A stretch of DNA of 41,339 bases from Nitrincola sp. A-D6 (GTDB lineage Bacteria; Pseudomonadota; Gammaproteobacteria; Pseudomonadales; Balneatricaceae): positions 1-41,339 of the forward strand of contig NZ_JRLB01000094.1 in assembly GCF_000764495.1 (NCBI RefSeq). The letters are read 5' to 3'. Positions 1 to 9,082 of this stretch are shown here, piece after piece. Position 1 is the first letter of the stretch, and every line of letters starts with the position of its first letter. Both the position numbers and the translations under genes were made by a program. The notes beneath the pieces are model-generated. The model saw only the letters and a list, made by a program, of their open reading frames with translations, was not told the origin of the DNA and ran no database searches.

Positions 1-21
1 TTCCTACAAACGACTACCCTT

Positions 22-135
22 TCGCCCGCAGAGCGGGCTCCTACAATATTGGATAATTCCACCCTTATTGGATAATCCCACCTGTAGGAGCTCGGTCTCC
101 GAGCGAATAATCGCCCGCAGAGCCGGCTCCTACAG
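22..135. repeat. REP/BIME-like palindromic repeat cluster
   Basis: Three copies of a REP-like unit reading TCGCCCGCAGAGC..GCTCCTACA lie at 22-45, 83-105 (inverted) and 111-135. The inverted pair at 83-135 forms a BIME-like arrangement. Two copies of an ATTGGATAAT spacer element separate the first two units. The sequence closely resembles the REP elements common in Pseudomonas and relatives, which sit between genes and can act as transcription or mRNA-stability elements. It lies just past the rmuC stop codon (138-140), so it would be in the rmuC 3' end. The first bases of the window (1-9) may be the tail of another copy. Confidence 0.8.
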
Positions 136-137
136 GA

Positions 138-1478
138 TTATCCCTCTTCCTTTTCACATCCCAATTCCAAACGCGCTTTATCCACCAACTCGGCATCCAG
201 CTCCTGCTGCACCGACACCCCTAGTTCTTTAAACTCAGCAGCCTGGCGTATCAGGTTTCCACGGCCAGAATAGAGCTGCGAGAAGGCCTTATCATAGGTT
301 TCTTTAGCCTTATCCAGCTGCACGCCTATCCCCTGCATACTATCCAGAAAAATACGCAGCTTGTTATAGAAACGCTCAGCTCGGCGAGCCAATTCGGCGG
401 TATGTCGACTCTGGTCTTCAAAGCGCCAGAGTTGTCGCACGATATTCAGGCTGGTCAGTAAAGTTGTCGGTGTTGCCACCAGTACATTATTTTCTATTGC
501 ACGCTGGTACAGACTCTGGTCAAAACGCAACGCCTCGACGTAAGCAGACTCCACCGGAATAAACATCACTACAATCTCGGGTGTATTCAAGCCAGGTAAT
601 TGGTAATAACGCTTATCTGACAGTTCCTGGATACGCGCACTGACAGCAGCGGCATGTTCACTTAAAGCCAACTGACGCTCAGCATCTGCTTCTGCATTCA
701 CATAGCGGGTATAAGCCGCCAGGGATGTTTTGGCGTCAATAACCAGGTGTTTGTCTTCAGGCAGATAGATCACCACATCGGGCCGGCGGCGTCCATCTTC
801 GGTGTTAAAACTCACTTCACGGCGGTAATCTTTACCTGCACGCAATCCGGCACTATCGAGCACATTCTCCAGAATCAGCTCGCCCCAATTGCCCTGCACC
901 TTTTTCTGACCCTGCAGTGCGTTGGTCAATTTTTCAGCTTGCCCGGTTATTGCCTGATTCAATTGTTGTAGATGAATCAATTCAGTTTTTAGTTCACTAC
1001 GTTGTTTCAGGTCTTCTGTATGGATCGACTCAACTTTTTCGCGGAACCCCTTCATGTCCTGATGCAAGGGATTTAGCAGTTGTTGTATGCCCTGCTGACT
1101 GAGTTTACGGAAGCTTTCACCTTTCCGTTCCAACACTTCATTCGCCAGTGACTCAAACTCCTGTTTAAGTTGTTCACGATTGTTCTGTAACAGCGCCAAT
1201 TGCTCAGCATGAAAGCGTTGGCGCTCCTCCATCTGTGTGGTTAAGCGTGCATTCTGCTCACGCACGCGGATTAACTCCAGTTTCAGTCCATCTAATTCGA
1301 GATCTGCTTTATCCAGTTGCTCCTGAACAGCCTGTCTTTCAACCTGTTCACGGAGCAGTTGCTGCTGCAAATGTTGTTGCATCACCTGTTTACTGTGCCT
1401 GCTCAGCCACAACAACAAGACGGATAAGAATATAATCGATCCCGATGACACCCAAACCAATGGGTGAATTGCCTCCAT
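138..1478 (-). CDS. rmuC: DNA recombination protein RmuC
   Basis: This 446-residue protein has an N-terminal membrane anchor (about residues 8-24), a long Gln/Glu-rich coiled coil (about 30-170) and the C-terminal RmuC nuclease-like domain. The conserved core shows as GNWGELILENVLDSAGL, RRPDVVIYLPEDKHLVIDAK and VVMFIPVESAYVEAL, typical of the family. RmuC limits recombination at inverted repeats in E. coli and is predicted to have a PD-(D/E)XK-like fold. The length is normal. The start codon shares one base (TAATG) with the stop of the upstream MscS-type channel gene, so the two are probably translationally coupled. Confidence 0.93.
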   Translation of the reverse strand: MEAIHPLVWVSSGSIIFLSVLLLWLSRHSKQVMQQHLQQQLLREQVERQAVQEQLDKADLELDGLKLELIRVREQNARLTTQMEERQRFHAEQLALLQNNREQLKQEFESLANEVLERKGESFRKLSQQGIQQLLNPLHQDMKGFREKVESIHTEDLKQRSELKTELIHLQQLNQAITGQAEKLTNALQGQKKVQGNWGELILENVLDSAGLRAGKDYRREVSFNTEDGRRRPDVVIYLPEDKHLVIDAKTSLAAYTRYVNAEADAERQLALSEHAAAVSARIQELSDKRYYQLPGLNTPEIVVMFIPVESAYVEALRFDQSLYQRAIENNVLVATPTTLLTSLNIVRQLWRFEDQSRHTAELARRAERFYNKLRIFLDSMQGIGVQLDKAKETYDKAFSQLYSGRGNLIRQAAEFKELGVSVQQELDAELVDKARLELGCEKEEG

Positions 1479-4400
1479 TAATCTGATCCTCCATTGGGTT
1501 TGGCCAGCATGCGCTCCGGCATATCACGTATATGCAGATCCATTTGCGGGAAAGAAATTTCAATACGTTCCTTGCGGAAGGCTTTCAATATCTGGATATG
1601 TAGCTCACTCGTGGTGACTAAACGATCACTCATCTGGCTGACATAAACACGCAGCTCAAAACTCAGTGCACTGTCAGCAAAACTAAGGAAATACACATTT
1701 GGTTCCGGATCTTTCAATGACAAAGGATGAGCACGGGCAATACTATACAGAATTTCCATCACCTGTTCAGGATCAGAGTCGTAGCTAACACCTACGGGGA
1801 TCACGATACGCGTAATGTTATCTGACAGGGTCCAGTTGATCAGCCGTTCAGTGATGAAATTCTTGTTGGGCACCACAATTTCGCGGTTATCCCAGTCAAT
1901 AATGGTAGTCGCCCGTGTACGAATTCGAGCGACTGTACCACTGTATTCACCAATGGTTATAGTATCCCCTATTCTGACCGGACGTTCGAATAACATAATC
2001 AGACCGGAAACAAAGTTTGCAACCACCTCTTGCAGACCAAAACCCAAACCCAGGGTCAACGCCGCCACCAGCCACTGCAATTCACTCCAGCGCAATCCCA
2101 TTAAAGAGAAAATTGTAACCACGGCAATCACGGCAAGGGCATATCGCACCAGGGTAGTCACGGTATAGCTGTGTACTTCATCCACCAGACGGCTACGTGA
2201 CAAAAGTATCTCGATCAATCCTGGCAGATTACGTGTTGCCATGATGAAGAAGCCAGCAAGCAACAGGGCAAGCAGAAAGTCCTGCAGACTCACACGAGAA
2301 ATAACTTCAGTTTCACCTACAGCAATAGTGCGTGACCAAAGTGTGACATTATCCAACCAGTTCAAGGCTGGCAGCACATCAGCCCAGACAATAAACAGTG
2401 CAATCAGCAAACCGGTAAACACAGAGGTTTTTAACAGAGTCTGCGTCTGCTGGCCTATGTCTTCAATACTCAAATGCGGTTCTGGCAGTTCAATCACACC
2501 TTCAACTTCACCCGACATATTTTCCAGAGCAGCCCGCGCGCGCTGCTCTTTCATACGGCGAATGCGTAAACGCGTTTCACTTAATATCATCGCACGCACC
2601 GCTAGAGAGTAGAGCAACAGCACCAAGCTGGATACCACCAGGGTATCGACAAAGCGTGGTAACAGCTCGCCCACTGTCAGCAGATATCCCGCCAGGGTCA
2701 ACACCAAGGTTGCCACGGATAAAAATACGAAAAACAGCCTCAGAATACGCCGCTTGAAACTCTGAAAAAACACACCCTGATCGTCAGGTGCCGGTGCCAG
2801 TATGCGCCATGCAATCAAACCATTCAGAGCCGTCACCAGTAACAAACCCAATCGTCCGAATACATCGTATACACGCTCATCCGGATGCCCATAAGCCAGC
2901 GCTAACATAATAATCAGGATCAGCTGTACTGGTAAAAACCAGATCAGGTTAAACCGAACACGTGAGAGCAATCTGGCATTCCACTCAAAATGCGTCGGTC
3001 CAACTCCTGATTCACGGGTGAATATTACAAACAGATGGCCTGCCAGCCACCAACCTGCGGCCGTTGACATCACACTGGAAAGAATTTCAGTGCCTGGCGT
3101 AAGCTCTTCCCGCGTCAGTTGCAGTGCAAAAGCGTAAAGCAGTAAAGGAACTGGCAATACCCTGACCAAACTCCAGCCCATGGCTTTATAGGTCAGGCCA
3201 ATATTATCAGAGTATTTATGTGTCGTTTGCTCAGCAATTTGTTTCAGCTGATAGTCGGTTTTGCGACCGATCAGATACACGCCACCTACTAGCATCAGCA
3301 CGAACAGACTGATAATTGGTGACCCGAGTGTCGCCAGCCAAATACTGTGTGTAACACCTCGCCAGGCAGAAGGATCAACGAGGGCAACAAAAGCATCACC
3401 AGTACGCTGCAGCCAGGAAACACTGACAGGGCTATGACTTGGCCACCAGAGCAAAGTTTCACTCAGGATTTGGCTCAACGAATCTATCAGTTCGGCATTC
3501 TGGCGCAGCCGATATTCGTTCTGGCGTAACTGCTCGGTCAATTGCTCTTCCGACTGAATCTGCAGATTTAACAGTTCAGAACCGATGCGTACCAACTCTT
3601 GTAACCCGCGGTTGCCCACAGCAGCAAGTTCCGGAAGTTGCTGCAGGCGTCGCAGATCATCTCGCAAACTGATGCTGCGCAAACGAGATTGTGCCAGTTG
3701 GCGCTCAAGAACCTGTAAGGTAACACGTGGGTTTCCATAATCAGCCAGGCGTTTTCTTTCATCCAAAAACTGGGTGCCCACCACTTCGGTCAGCCCACTG
3801 ACTTCCAAGCGCTCTTCCACCGCGCTGAGTGAGTGGGACAGATCATTATGCATCTGATCATACATATCTCGTTGTTGCTGCAGAGTTTTCAGATCTTCAT
3901 AGTGTTGTGCAACACTATCAATACGCGAGCGAATATTCTGCACTTCATTCTGGTATTGCTGTGCCAGCTCTGGCTCCCGCTCGACCAGGCGCAGCAAGTC
4001 GGAATTGAGTTGTCTGAGCTCTTGTGTTGAGCGGTTATTGAATTCACCTTCCAACCACAGCAGATTATCGGCAATCAACCCCAGTTCGAGCTCACCAGCC
4101 TGAATTTCCAAGCGCAAAAGACGTATACGCGGCTGCAAAATAGCCTGATCCAGACGTGCGGAAATCAGCCGGGCTTCATGACGTCGAACAGCCGATGCTT
4201 GTAAGGCCTCAATGGCCAGCTTCAAACGATGATTTTCGGCATCGACAGGTATCGCTACTGGTTCAGGCGGTGTTTGCTGCATTAAGTCTTCCAATGTTTC
4301 TGTCTGACTTATCGACTGTTCCTGAATACGTTGTAAAGCACTGCGTTGTTGATCTAGCTCCAACTGTAACTGCTGCTGACGGCTGTGCAAGGAAGCAATA

Positions 4401-4873
4401 TCAGTTTCTATTTGTGACAAACTATGCTCGTCTGCATCCTGATTCTCCAGGCTTTGTCTGGCGGACTCCAGACGTTGGACCATGCTATCCACGCGATCTG
4501 CATAAGCTTGTATCTCTTTTAGACGTACCTGAGCACCCGATAAGCGCTCAGCAGCCAGACGCTCATTTTCAACAACCTGTTGCCAACGTTCATGAGCCGC
4601 ATCGGTAACAACTGGCTCAGTTTCCAAAGCGGCTTCAGCTTCTTCCTTTAAGGAACTGTCAAACCAGACACTCACGGCCTCATCATCAACACGCTCCATC
4701 TCTTCTTTGATCTGCTCCATTTCGCTGGTCAAATTTCGCAGGAATTCCGAGACACCCAACACAGTACTGCCAGCGGTTGTATTGGCAAACAATGCAGGAG
4801 ACAGGAGTAACATCATCCCAAAAATAGCTGTAACCAGGAGAGAGTGAAAATAAGAACCTTGGGTTTCTTGCAT
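1478..4873 (-). CDS. Large MscS-family mechanosensitive channel (MscK/MscM type)
   Basis: This is a large inner-membrane mechanosensitive channel that should release solutes on hypo-osmotic shock. The chosen start (ATG at 4873) gives 1131 residues beginning MQETQGSYFHS with a signal peptide ending near ALFA. An in-frame start at 4927 would put extra residues before the signal peptide and is less likely. A long periplasmic coiled-coil region (to about residue 500) is followed by about ten membrane segments. The MscS pore and beta domain are clear: GLGFGLQEVVANFVSGLIML, RPVRIGDTITI, VPNKNFITERLINWTLSD. The length fits MscK/MscM of E. coli (about 1100 residues), and the C-terminus looks somewhat nearer MscM (YjeP). 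The next gene downstream is rmuC. Confidence 0.9.
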   Translation of the reverse strand: MQETQGSYFHSLLVTAIFGMMLLLSPALFANTTAGSTVLGVSEFLRNLTSEMEQIKEEMERVDDEAVSVWFDSSLKEEAEAALETEPVVTDAAHERWQQVVENERLAAERLSGAQVRLKEIQAYADRVDSMVQRLESARQSLENQDADEHSLSQIETDIASLHSRQQQLQLELDQQRSALQRIQEQSISQTETLEDLMQQTPPEPVAIPVDAENHRLKLAIEALQASAVRRHEARLISARLDQAILQPRIRLLRLEIQAGELELGLIADNLLWLEGEFNNRSTQELRQLNSDLLRLVEREPELAQQYQNEVQNIRSRIDSVAQHYEDLKTLQQQRDMYDQMHNDLSHSLSAVEERLEVSGLTEVVGTQFLDERKRLADYGNPRVTLQVLERQLAQSRLRSISLRDDLRRLQQLPELAAVGNRGLQELVRIGSELLNLQIQSEEQLTEQLRQNEYRLRQNAELIDSLSQILSETLLWWPSHSPVSVSWLQRTGDAFVALVDPSAWRGVTHSIWLATLGSPIISLFVLMLVGGVYLIGRKTDYQLKQIAEQTTHKYSDNIGLTYKAMGWSLVRVLPVPLLLYAFALQLTREELTPGTEILSSVMSTAAGWWLAGHLFVIFTRESGVGPTHFEWNARLLSRVRFNLIWFLPVQLILIIMLALAYGHPDERVYDVFGRLGLLLVTALNGLIAWRILAPAPDDQGVFFQSFKRRILRLFFVFLSVATLVLTLAGYLLTVGELLPRFVDTLVVSSLVLLLYSLAVRAMILSETRLRIRRMKEQRARAALENMSGEVEGVIELPEPHLSIEDIGQQTQTLLKTSVFTGLLIALFIVWADVLPALNWLDNVTLWSRTIAVGETEVISRVSLQDFLLALLLAGFFIMATRNLPGLIEILLSRSRLVDEVHSYTVTTLVRYALAVIAVVTIFSLMGLRWSELQWLVAALTLGLGFGLQEVVANFVSGLIMLFERPVRIGDTITIGEYSGTVARIRTRATTIIDWDNREIVVPNKNFITERLINWTLSDNITRIVIPVGVSYDSDPEQVMEILYSIARAHPLSLKDPEPNVYFLSFADSALSFELRVYVSQMSDRLVTTSELHIQILKAFRKERIEISFPQMDLHIRDMPERMLAKPNGGSD

Positions 4874-4941
4874 AGTATAGAGCCTGGTAATAGAGTGTTG
4901 GCAGAGTATAGCAAACACCCCGAACACAAGGAGATAGTAAG

Positions 4942-5373
4942 ATGCGCTTTCGTCTATTAATGCCAGCCATGCTGGCAGGTTTATGTATTATTTCGGCCTC
5001 AGCGTCAGCTGAAACACCCAACCTGACTCCTGGTCTCTGGTCTCATACCAACACCATGTCTATCGATGGGCCTATCCAGATCCCAGGACAAACAGAAACT
5101 CAGCAGGAATGCATCACCCAAGATGATATTGATCAGGGTGCTGATTTATTGGAAGCACCACAAAGTTGCAGTATCAGCCGTATGGATATTTCCCGCGACA
5201 ATATGCACTACGCCATGACCTGCTCAGAACAGGGCATGACTTATACGATGGAAGGTCAAATGACGTTTATGGGTGAGCGTATGGAAGGCCAGATGACAGG
5301 TAAAATGGACAGCCCTATGGGCGCCATGAACATGAAAGTAACTACCAAAGCTGAACGTGTTGGCGAGTGCTAA
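4942..5373 (+). CDS. DUF3617 domain-containing periplasmic protein
   Basis: This 143-residue protein has a cleavable signal peptide (MRFRLLMPAMLAGLCIISASASA). The mature part starts with ETPNLTPGLWSHTNTM, the usual opening of DUF3617 proteins (P-G-L-W-x-x-T). Two cysteines (in QQECITQDD and QSCSISR) and a Met-rich C-terminal half (MEGQMTFMGERMEGQMTGKM) fit the family. Its function is unknown. A good Shine-Dalgarno (AAGGAGA) sits 7 bases before the ATG. It is transcribed divergently from the channel gene across about 70 bp and is followed by a hairpin with a T tract. Confidence 0.85.
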   Translation: MRFRLLMPAMLAGLCIISASASAETPNLTPGLWSHTNTMSIDGPIQIPGQTETQQECITQDDIDQGADLLEAPQSCSISRMDISRDNMHYAMTCSEQGMTYTMEGQMTFMGERMEGQMTGKMDSPMGAMNMKVTTKAERVGEC

Positions 5374-5397
5374 AAAAGGGAACAGTACCCCTTTTTT
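5372..5397. terminator. Palindromic terminator, member of the TCAGTACCC-type repeat family
   Basis: A run of A followed by GGG, a short loop (AACAGTA), CCC and a T run forms a near-perfect hairpin overlapping the stop of the DUF3617 gene. It would work in either orientation. The same sequence recurs at 22506, 29198 and 31797, with degenerate copies at 21289. Confidence 0.75.
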
Positions 5398-5427
5398 ACT
5401 ACCCCCATTTTTTGAGGGATTCCATCT

Positions 5428-6744
5428 GTGCTCGCAACGCATCTATATTGGCTTACTCAAGATCTTCGTCTCGTTGATAACCTGGCCCTGCACCATGCTG
5501 CAGTAAACTGCGACCGACTGATAATTGTTTATGCTCTAAGTCCGAATGAGTTTGCAGCAAACCGTTATAGCTTGAATGGCATGAGCGATAATCGATGGCG
5601 CTTCCTTTACCAGGGCCTGTCGAATCTGCAAGTACAGTTGGCATCTTTGGGACAACAGTTGATTCTACGATTTGAACAACCCGTCAGTGCTCTGAGCAAA
5701 TTTATTCAAGAATATAAGGTAACCCAGGTTGTTGCATCTGAGCAGGTTGGTTGGTACGAGCGCCAAGATTGGAAAACGCTGCAGCAGCAGTTCCCGGCGG
5801 TCAGCTTTAATTTGTTTAACACCCATCGGCTGTTTGAACTGGATCAGCTTCCTTTTGATTTGGAGCATTTACCAGAAAATTTCTCGGCCTTTAGAAAGCA
5901 GGTTGCGCATCTAAAAATAGATCAACCCCTTGCACCGATCACAGCACTACCGCCCTGCCCGGCCATACAAGCAGCTTGGCCAAATAATTTGCCAACAGTG
6001 ATTTCTAAAACGAGTGAATTTCAAGGCGGTGAAGCTGCAGCACAGCAACAGCTGAACGAATATTTTCATAGTCAGTGGCCAGGTCAATACAAGGTCTATC
6101 GCAATGCACTGGACGGCTGGCAACACTCTACTAAATTTTCTGCTTGGCTGGCCCAGGGAAGCCTGTCGGCCAAGCGTATTATCCAGCAATTGCGCTCTTA
6201 CGAAAGTCAGCACGGAGCAAATGAGTCTACCTACTGGATCTATTTCGAGCTACTGTGGCGAGAGTATTTTCAATTGTATGCGCTGAAACATGGACGAGCG
6301 CTATTTCACTACCGTGGAATACAAACCCGTAACCCCCTTACCAGCTTTTACCCACAACGTTTTCGTGCCTGGTGTGAAGGAAATACGCCCTTCCCCCTGG
6401 TAAATGCCTGCATGAAGCAACTAAATACAACCGGATTCATGTCCAACCGAGGACGTCAGATTGCTGCCAGCTGCCTGGTTAATGAGTTACAACTAGACTG
6501 GCGTTATGGCGCCGCCTACTTTGAACAACAGCTCATTGACTATGATGTGGCCAGCAACTGGGGGAATTGGCAGTACCTCGCAGGGGTAGGTGCGGACCCC
6601 AGAGGCAAACGTCACTTTAACCTGCAAAAACAAACTGCCGAATACGACCCGGAAGGTATTTTTATAGAACGCTGGCAGGGTGCAAGTAAATCAGAATACC
6701 TGGATGTTGTTGATGCCGCCGACTGGCCCATCATGCGGCATTAA
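5428..6744 (+). CDS. DASH-family cryptochrome / photolyase
   Basis: This 438-residue flavoprotein starts at a GTG preceded by GAGGGA. The N-terminal antenna-cofactor (Rossmann) domain (YWLTQDLRLVDN) is followed by the helical FAD-binding domain. The C-terminal signature of the DASH group is intact: STYWIYFELLWREYFQ (about 267-282), TGFMSNRGRQIAASCLVNEL (335-354), LDWRYGAAYFEQQLIDYDV, and SNWGNWQYLAGVGADPRGKR (about 376-395). Family members repair cyclobutane pyrimidine dimers in single-stranded or looped DNA using blue light, and some may signal. The gene ends two bases before the convergent stop of a small gene. No LexA box was seen in front of it. Confidence 0.92.
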   Translation: MLATHLYWLTQDLRLVDNLALHHAAVNCDRLIIVYALSPNEFAANRYSLNGMSDNRWRFLYQGLSNLQVQLASLGQQLILRFEQPVSALSKFIQEYKVTQVVASEQVGWYERQDWKTLQQQFPAVSFNLFNTHRLFELDQLPFDLEHLPENFSAFRKQVAHLKIDQPLAPITALPPCPAIQAAWPNNLPTVISKTSEFQGGEAAAQQQLNEYFHSQWPGQYKVYRNALDGWQHSTKFSAWLAQGSLSAKRIIQQLRSYESQHGANESTYWIYFELLWREYFQLYALKHGRALFHYRGIQTRNPLTSFYPQRFRAWCEGNTPFPLVNACMKQLNTTGFMSNRGRQIAASCLVNELQLDWRYGAAYFEQQLIDYDVASNWGNWQYLAGVGADPRGKRHFNLQKQTAEYDPEGIFIERWQGASKSEYLDVVDAADWPIMRH

Positions 6745-6746
6745 TC

Positions 6747-6923
6747 TCAGTTTGATTGTTTCAGTGTTTCTATCTCTTTCAAGAGTGCATCTGCCTGCTC
6801 AGATAAGGCGGAGTAACCCCTGATATCGCCATTACGCTGGGCCTGCATCGCCTCGCCCAGTTTGGCTTCATAAGCCTTTTGTAGTTTCTTTTGCTTGTTC
6901 CCACCGGTCAAAAAACCAAACAT
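6747..6923 (-). CDS. Small DUF6435-like protein
   Basis: A 58-residue gene reads MFGFLTGGNKQKKLQKAYEA at its start and continues with EAMQAQRNGDIRGYSALSEQADALLKEIE. This pattern (short MFG-F start, basic K-K-L-Q-K-xYE stretch, helical AMQAQRNGDI, then a Glu/Leu-rich helix) matches the small DUF6435-type cytoplasmic proteins found in gammaproteobacteria. Its function is unknown. The stop codon (6747-6749) is only two bases from the end of the cryptochrome gene on the other strand. The family name is from memory. The reading frame itself is clean and uses ordinary codons. Confidence 0.75.
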   Translation of the reverse strand: MFGFLTGGNKQKKLQKAYEAKLGEAMQAQRNGDIRGYSALSEQADALLKEIETLKQSN

Positions 6924-7032
6924 GTTAAGCCCCTTTAAAATTGATTATGCGTGTTTATACGGCTATCACTGAATTTGGTTCAGAGGCCTTGCGATATACA
7001 CTTCATCAGCCAGTTCGGTTAAGCTATACAGT

Positions 7033-7038
7033 TATAAT
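7033..7038 (+). promoter_or_regulatory. Possible -10 element for dmpR
   Basis: A perfect TATAAT lies 23 bases before the GTG start of dmpR, in an A/T-rich stretch. No convincing -35 hexamer is seen at 16-18 bases upstream, so this is only a candidate for a sigma-70 promoter driving the regulator. Confidence 0.35.
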
Positions 7039-7061
7039 AAATACAAAATTTTAGGTGTACT

Positions 7062-8785
7062 GTGTCTGACGCTCATCTGCAATTTCCGGATCTGAAGTAT
7101 CTGCTGGATAAGCTGCAATTTAAGCCTGAGGAAGGCAAAATCTGGCTGGCTGAACAGCGTACGGTGCTTATGGGTCTGGGTGCGCTTTCCAGTTTCAGAA
7201 AAGAGATTATCACTTCCATGGGCATGGAGCGTGGCAAGGGCTTTTTTATGCGCCTTGGCTACTACTCCGGCATGCGTGATGCTGAACTGGCACGTAAACT
7301 CAACCCCGATGCCACCCCCGATCAGGCCTTTCTCACCGGCCCGCAGCTGCATTGCCTGCGCGGCATGGTCAAAGTGATTCCACTGGTGCTCGAATACGAT
7401 CCCAAAAAGAAGCACTTCTATGCTGAATTTGAGTGGATTGATTCGTTTGAAGTAGAAATCTGCCGGATGAGCCTGGGCCAGCTGAATGAACCCGCTTGCT
7501 GGATGTTGTTAGGCTATGCCTGTGCTTACTCCAGCCATTTTACCGGCCTGGATATCCAGTTCAGAGAGGTCGAATGCCGTGGTCAGGGTGATCATCAATG
7601 CCGCATCATCGGTAAAGTCGCTACTGAATGGCCTGATCATGAAGCCTTTAGCCATTTCTTCCGTGAAGCACCATTAATTGATGAGCTTTACGAACTGCAA
7701 TCCCGCATTGCAGATCTTGAACAGACTCTCGGCTACCCGGAAGATGTGCCCAAAGCCCTGGGTGAAGCACCGCCCTTTACCAGTGCACTGGAAATGATTG
7801 ACCGCGGCGCCAATGCCGATGTCACCATGCTGTTAATCGGTGAAACCGGTACCGGCAAAGAAGTGCTGGCACGACGCGTACACAGTATGAGTACCCGTAA
7901 AGATGGCCCCTTTGTGGCGGTAAACTGTGCCGCCATCCCCCTGAACTGATCGAATCGGAACTCTTCGGGGTGGAAAAAGGCGCCTATACCGGCGCTACAC
8001 AATCACGCAAAGGCCGCTTCGAGCGTGCCGATGGCGGCACCATTTTTCTCGATGAGGTCATTGAGCTATCACCCAGGGCTCAAGCCGCTCTGCTAAGGGT
8101 AATTCAGGAAGGTGAGCTGGAGCGTGTCGGTGATGAACGTACCCGCTCTATCGATGTTCGCATCGTCGCCGCCACCAATGAAGACCTGTCGGCAGCGGTA
8201 AAGTCCGGACGTTTTCGTGCCGATCTCTTCTACCGCATCAATGCTTATATGGTGGTGATTCCTGCGTTGCGCGAGCGTCAAAATGATATTGCCTTGCTGG
8301 CAGAGCATTTTCGTAAACGCTACGAAAAGCAGTACCGCAAGGTCACCCTGGGGTTTACTGACCGGGCCATGGCAGCACTGCATGACTATGACTGGCCGGG
8401 GAATATTCGTGAGCTGGAAAATGCTATTGAACGTGGCATTATTCTGACCGATGAAAGCAGTTCGATCACAGAACAAAACCTGTTTAATGTCGGCTGGAGT
8501 CAAACCCCCTCCGTTGATCCCAAGACCCGCAGGTTGAACCAGACATCGGGCCAGTTGGAAAACCACAAGCCCAATGAGCTGCTGCTGGCCTCCCTGACCG
8601 ATCAGATTCTGTACAATGAGATCAGCATCGGTGACCTGGAAGCAGCCTTGATTAACAAGGCGACTGAAAAGGCAGAGGGTAATATTTCAGCGGCTGCACG
8701 CTTGTTAGGCTTAAGCCGTCCTGCTCTGGCCTACCGGTTAAAACGCCAGGATGAAGACGCTAAAGGCGAGACTGACAAGAAGTAA
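7062..8785 (+). CDS. dmpR: Sigma-54-dependent phenol-responsive activator DmpR (frameshifted in this sequence)
   Basis: This is an XylR/DmpR-class enhancer-binding protein that senses phenols and activates the -24/-12 promoter. It starts at GTG 7062 (TTAGGTG upstream). Domains are a XylR_N plus V4R sensor (about 1-205), linker, AAA+ domain and Fis-type HTH. C146, E169, C172 and C180 have the spacing of the zinc site described for MopR. The AAA+ domain shows Walker A GETGTGKE (260-267), GAYTGA (near 7980), GGTIFLDEV, and the C-terminal HTH (GNISAAARLLGLSRPALAYRLKR). The frame breaks at 7937-7941. One extra C in the C5 run restores AAIPPELIESELFG, so the repaired protein has about 574 residues. 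Unlike strain CF600, where dmpR is divergent from dmpK, it lies at the far end of the operon and converges with it. Confidence 0.92.
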
Positions 8786-8798
8786 GGAAAAAATAAAA

Positions 8799-8831
8799 CT
8801 GCTGACCGCAAGGGGAACAAACGGTCAGCAG
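8799..8831. terminator. Bidirectional terminator between dmpR and dmpI
   Basis: A perfect 10-bp inverted repeat, CTGCTGACCG / CGGTCAGCAG, encloses a 13-base loop. On the minus strand it is followed by a T-rich stretch (complement of the A run at 8788-8797), so it should terminate the long phenol operon. It also lies 13 bases after the dmpR stop. Confidence 0.88.
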
Positions 8832-8863
8832 GGTTTAGCGGTGTGAACGCCTGAAGCTAAGCC

Positions 8864-9055
8864 TTAACGTCCGAGTTTTTTGGCAGACTGTCCACCAATA
8901 CCAAAATGCTGCTTAGGCATTTCGGTAATCATCACTCTGACCACCTGCTCGGGGGCATCCAGTGAACGTACCATCGCTGCGGTAACCTCTTCGATTAAGC
9001 GCTCTTTTTGCGCATCACTGCGCCCTTCCATTATATAAAGCTGAGCAATCGGCAT
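8864..9055 (-). CDS. dmpI: 4-oxalocrotonate tautomerase
   Basis: This 63-residue protein interconverts the enol and keto forms of 4-oxalocrotonate in the dehydrogenase branch of catechol meta-cleavage. Removal of Met exposes the catalytic Pro1 (MPIAQLYIMEGRSDAQKERL). The conserved PKQHFGIGG segment and arginines in the expected places are present, and the length equals DmpI/XylH. It is the last gene of the operon and is followed by a strong hairpin terminator. An outer-membrane protein gene separates it from dmpH. Confidence 0.95.
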   Translation of the reverse strand: MPIAQLYIMEGRSDAQKERLIEEVTAAMVRSLDAPEQVVRVMITEMPKQHFGIGGQSAKKLGR

Positions 9056-9082
9056 ATTAACCTCCCAAGCGTAAACTTCCGA

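Noticed and set aside
4156..4608. Open frames opposite the coiled-coil part of the MscS-type channel
   Set aside because: They are antisense to an intact 1131-residue gene, without start signals or recognisable similarity.
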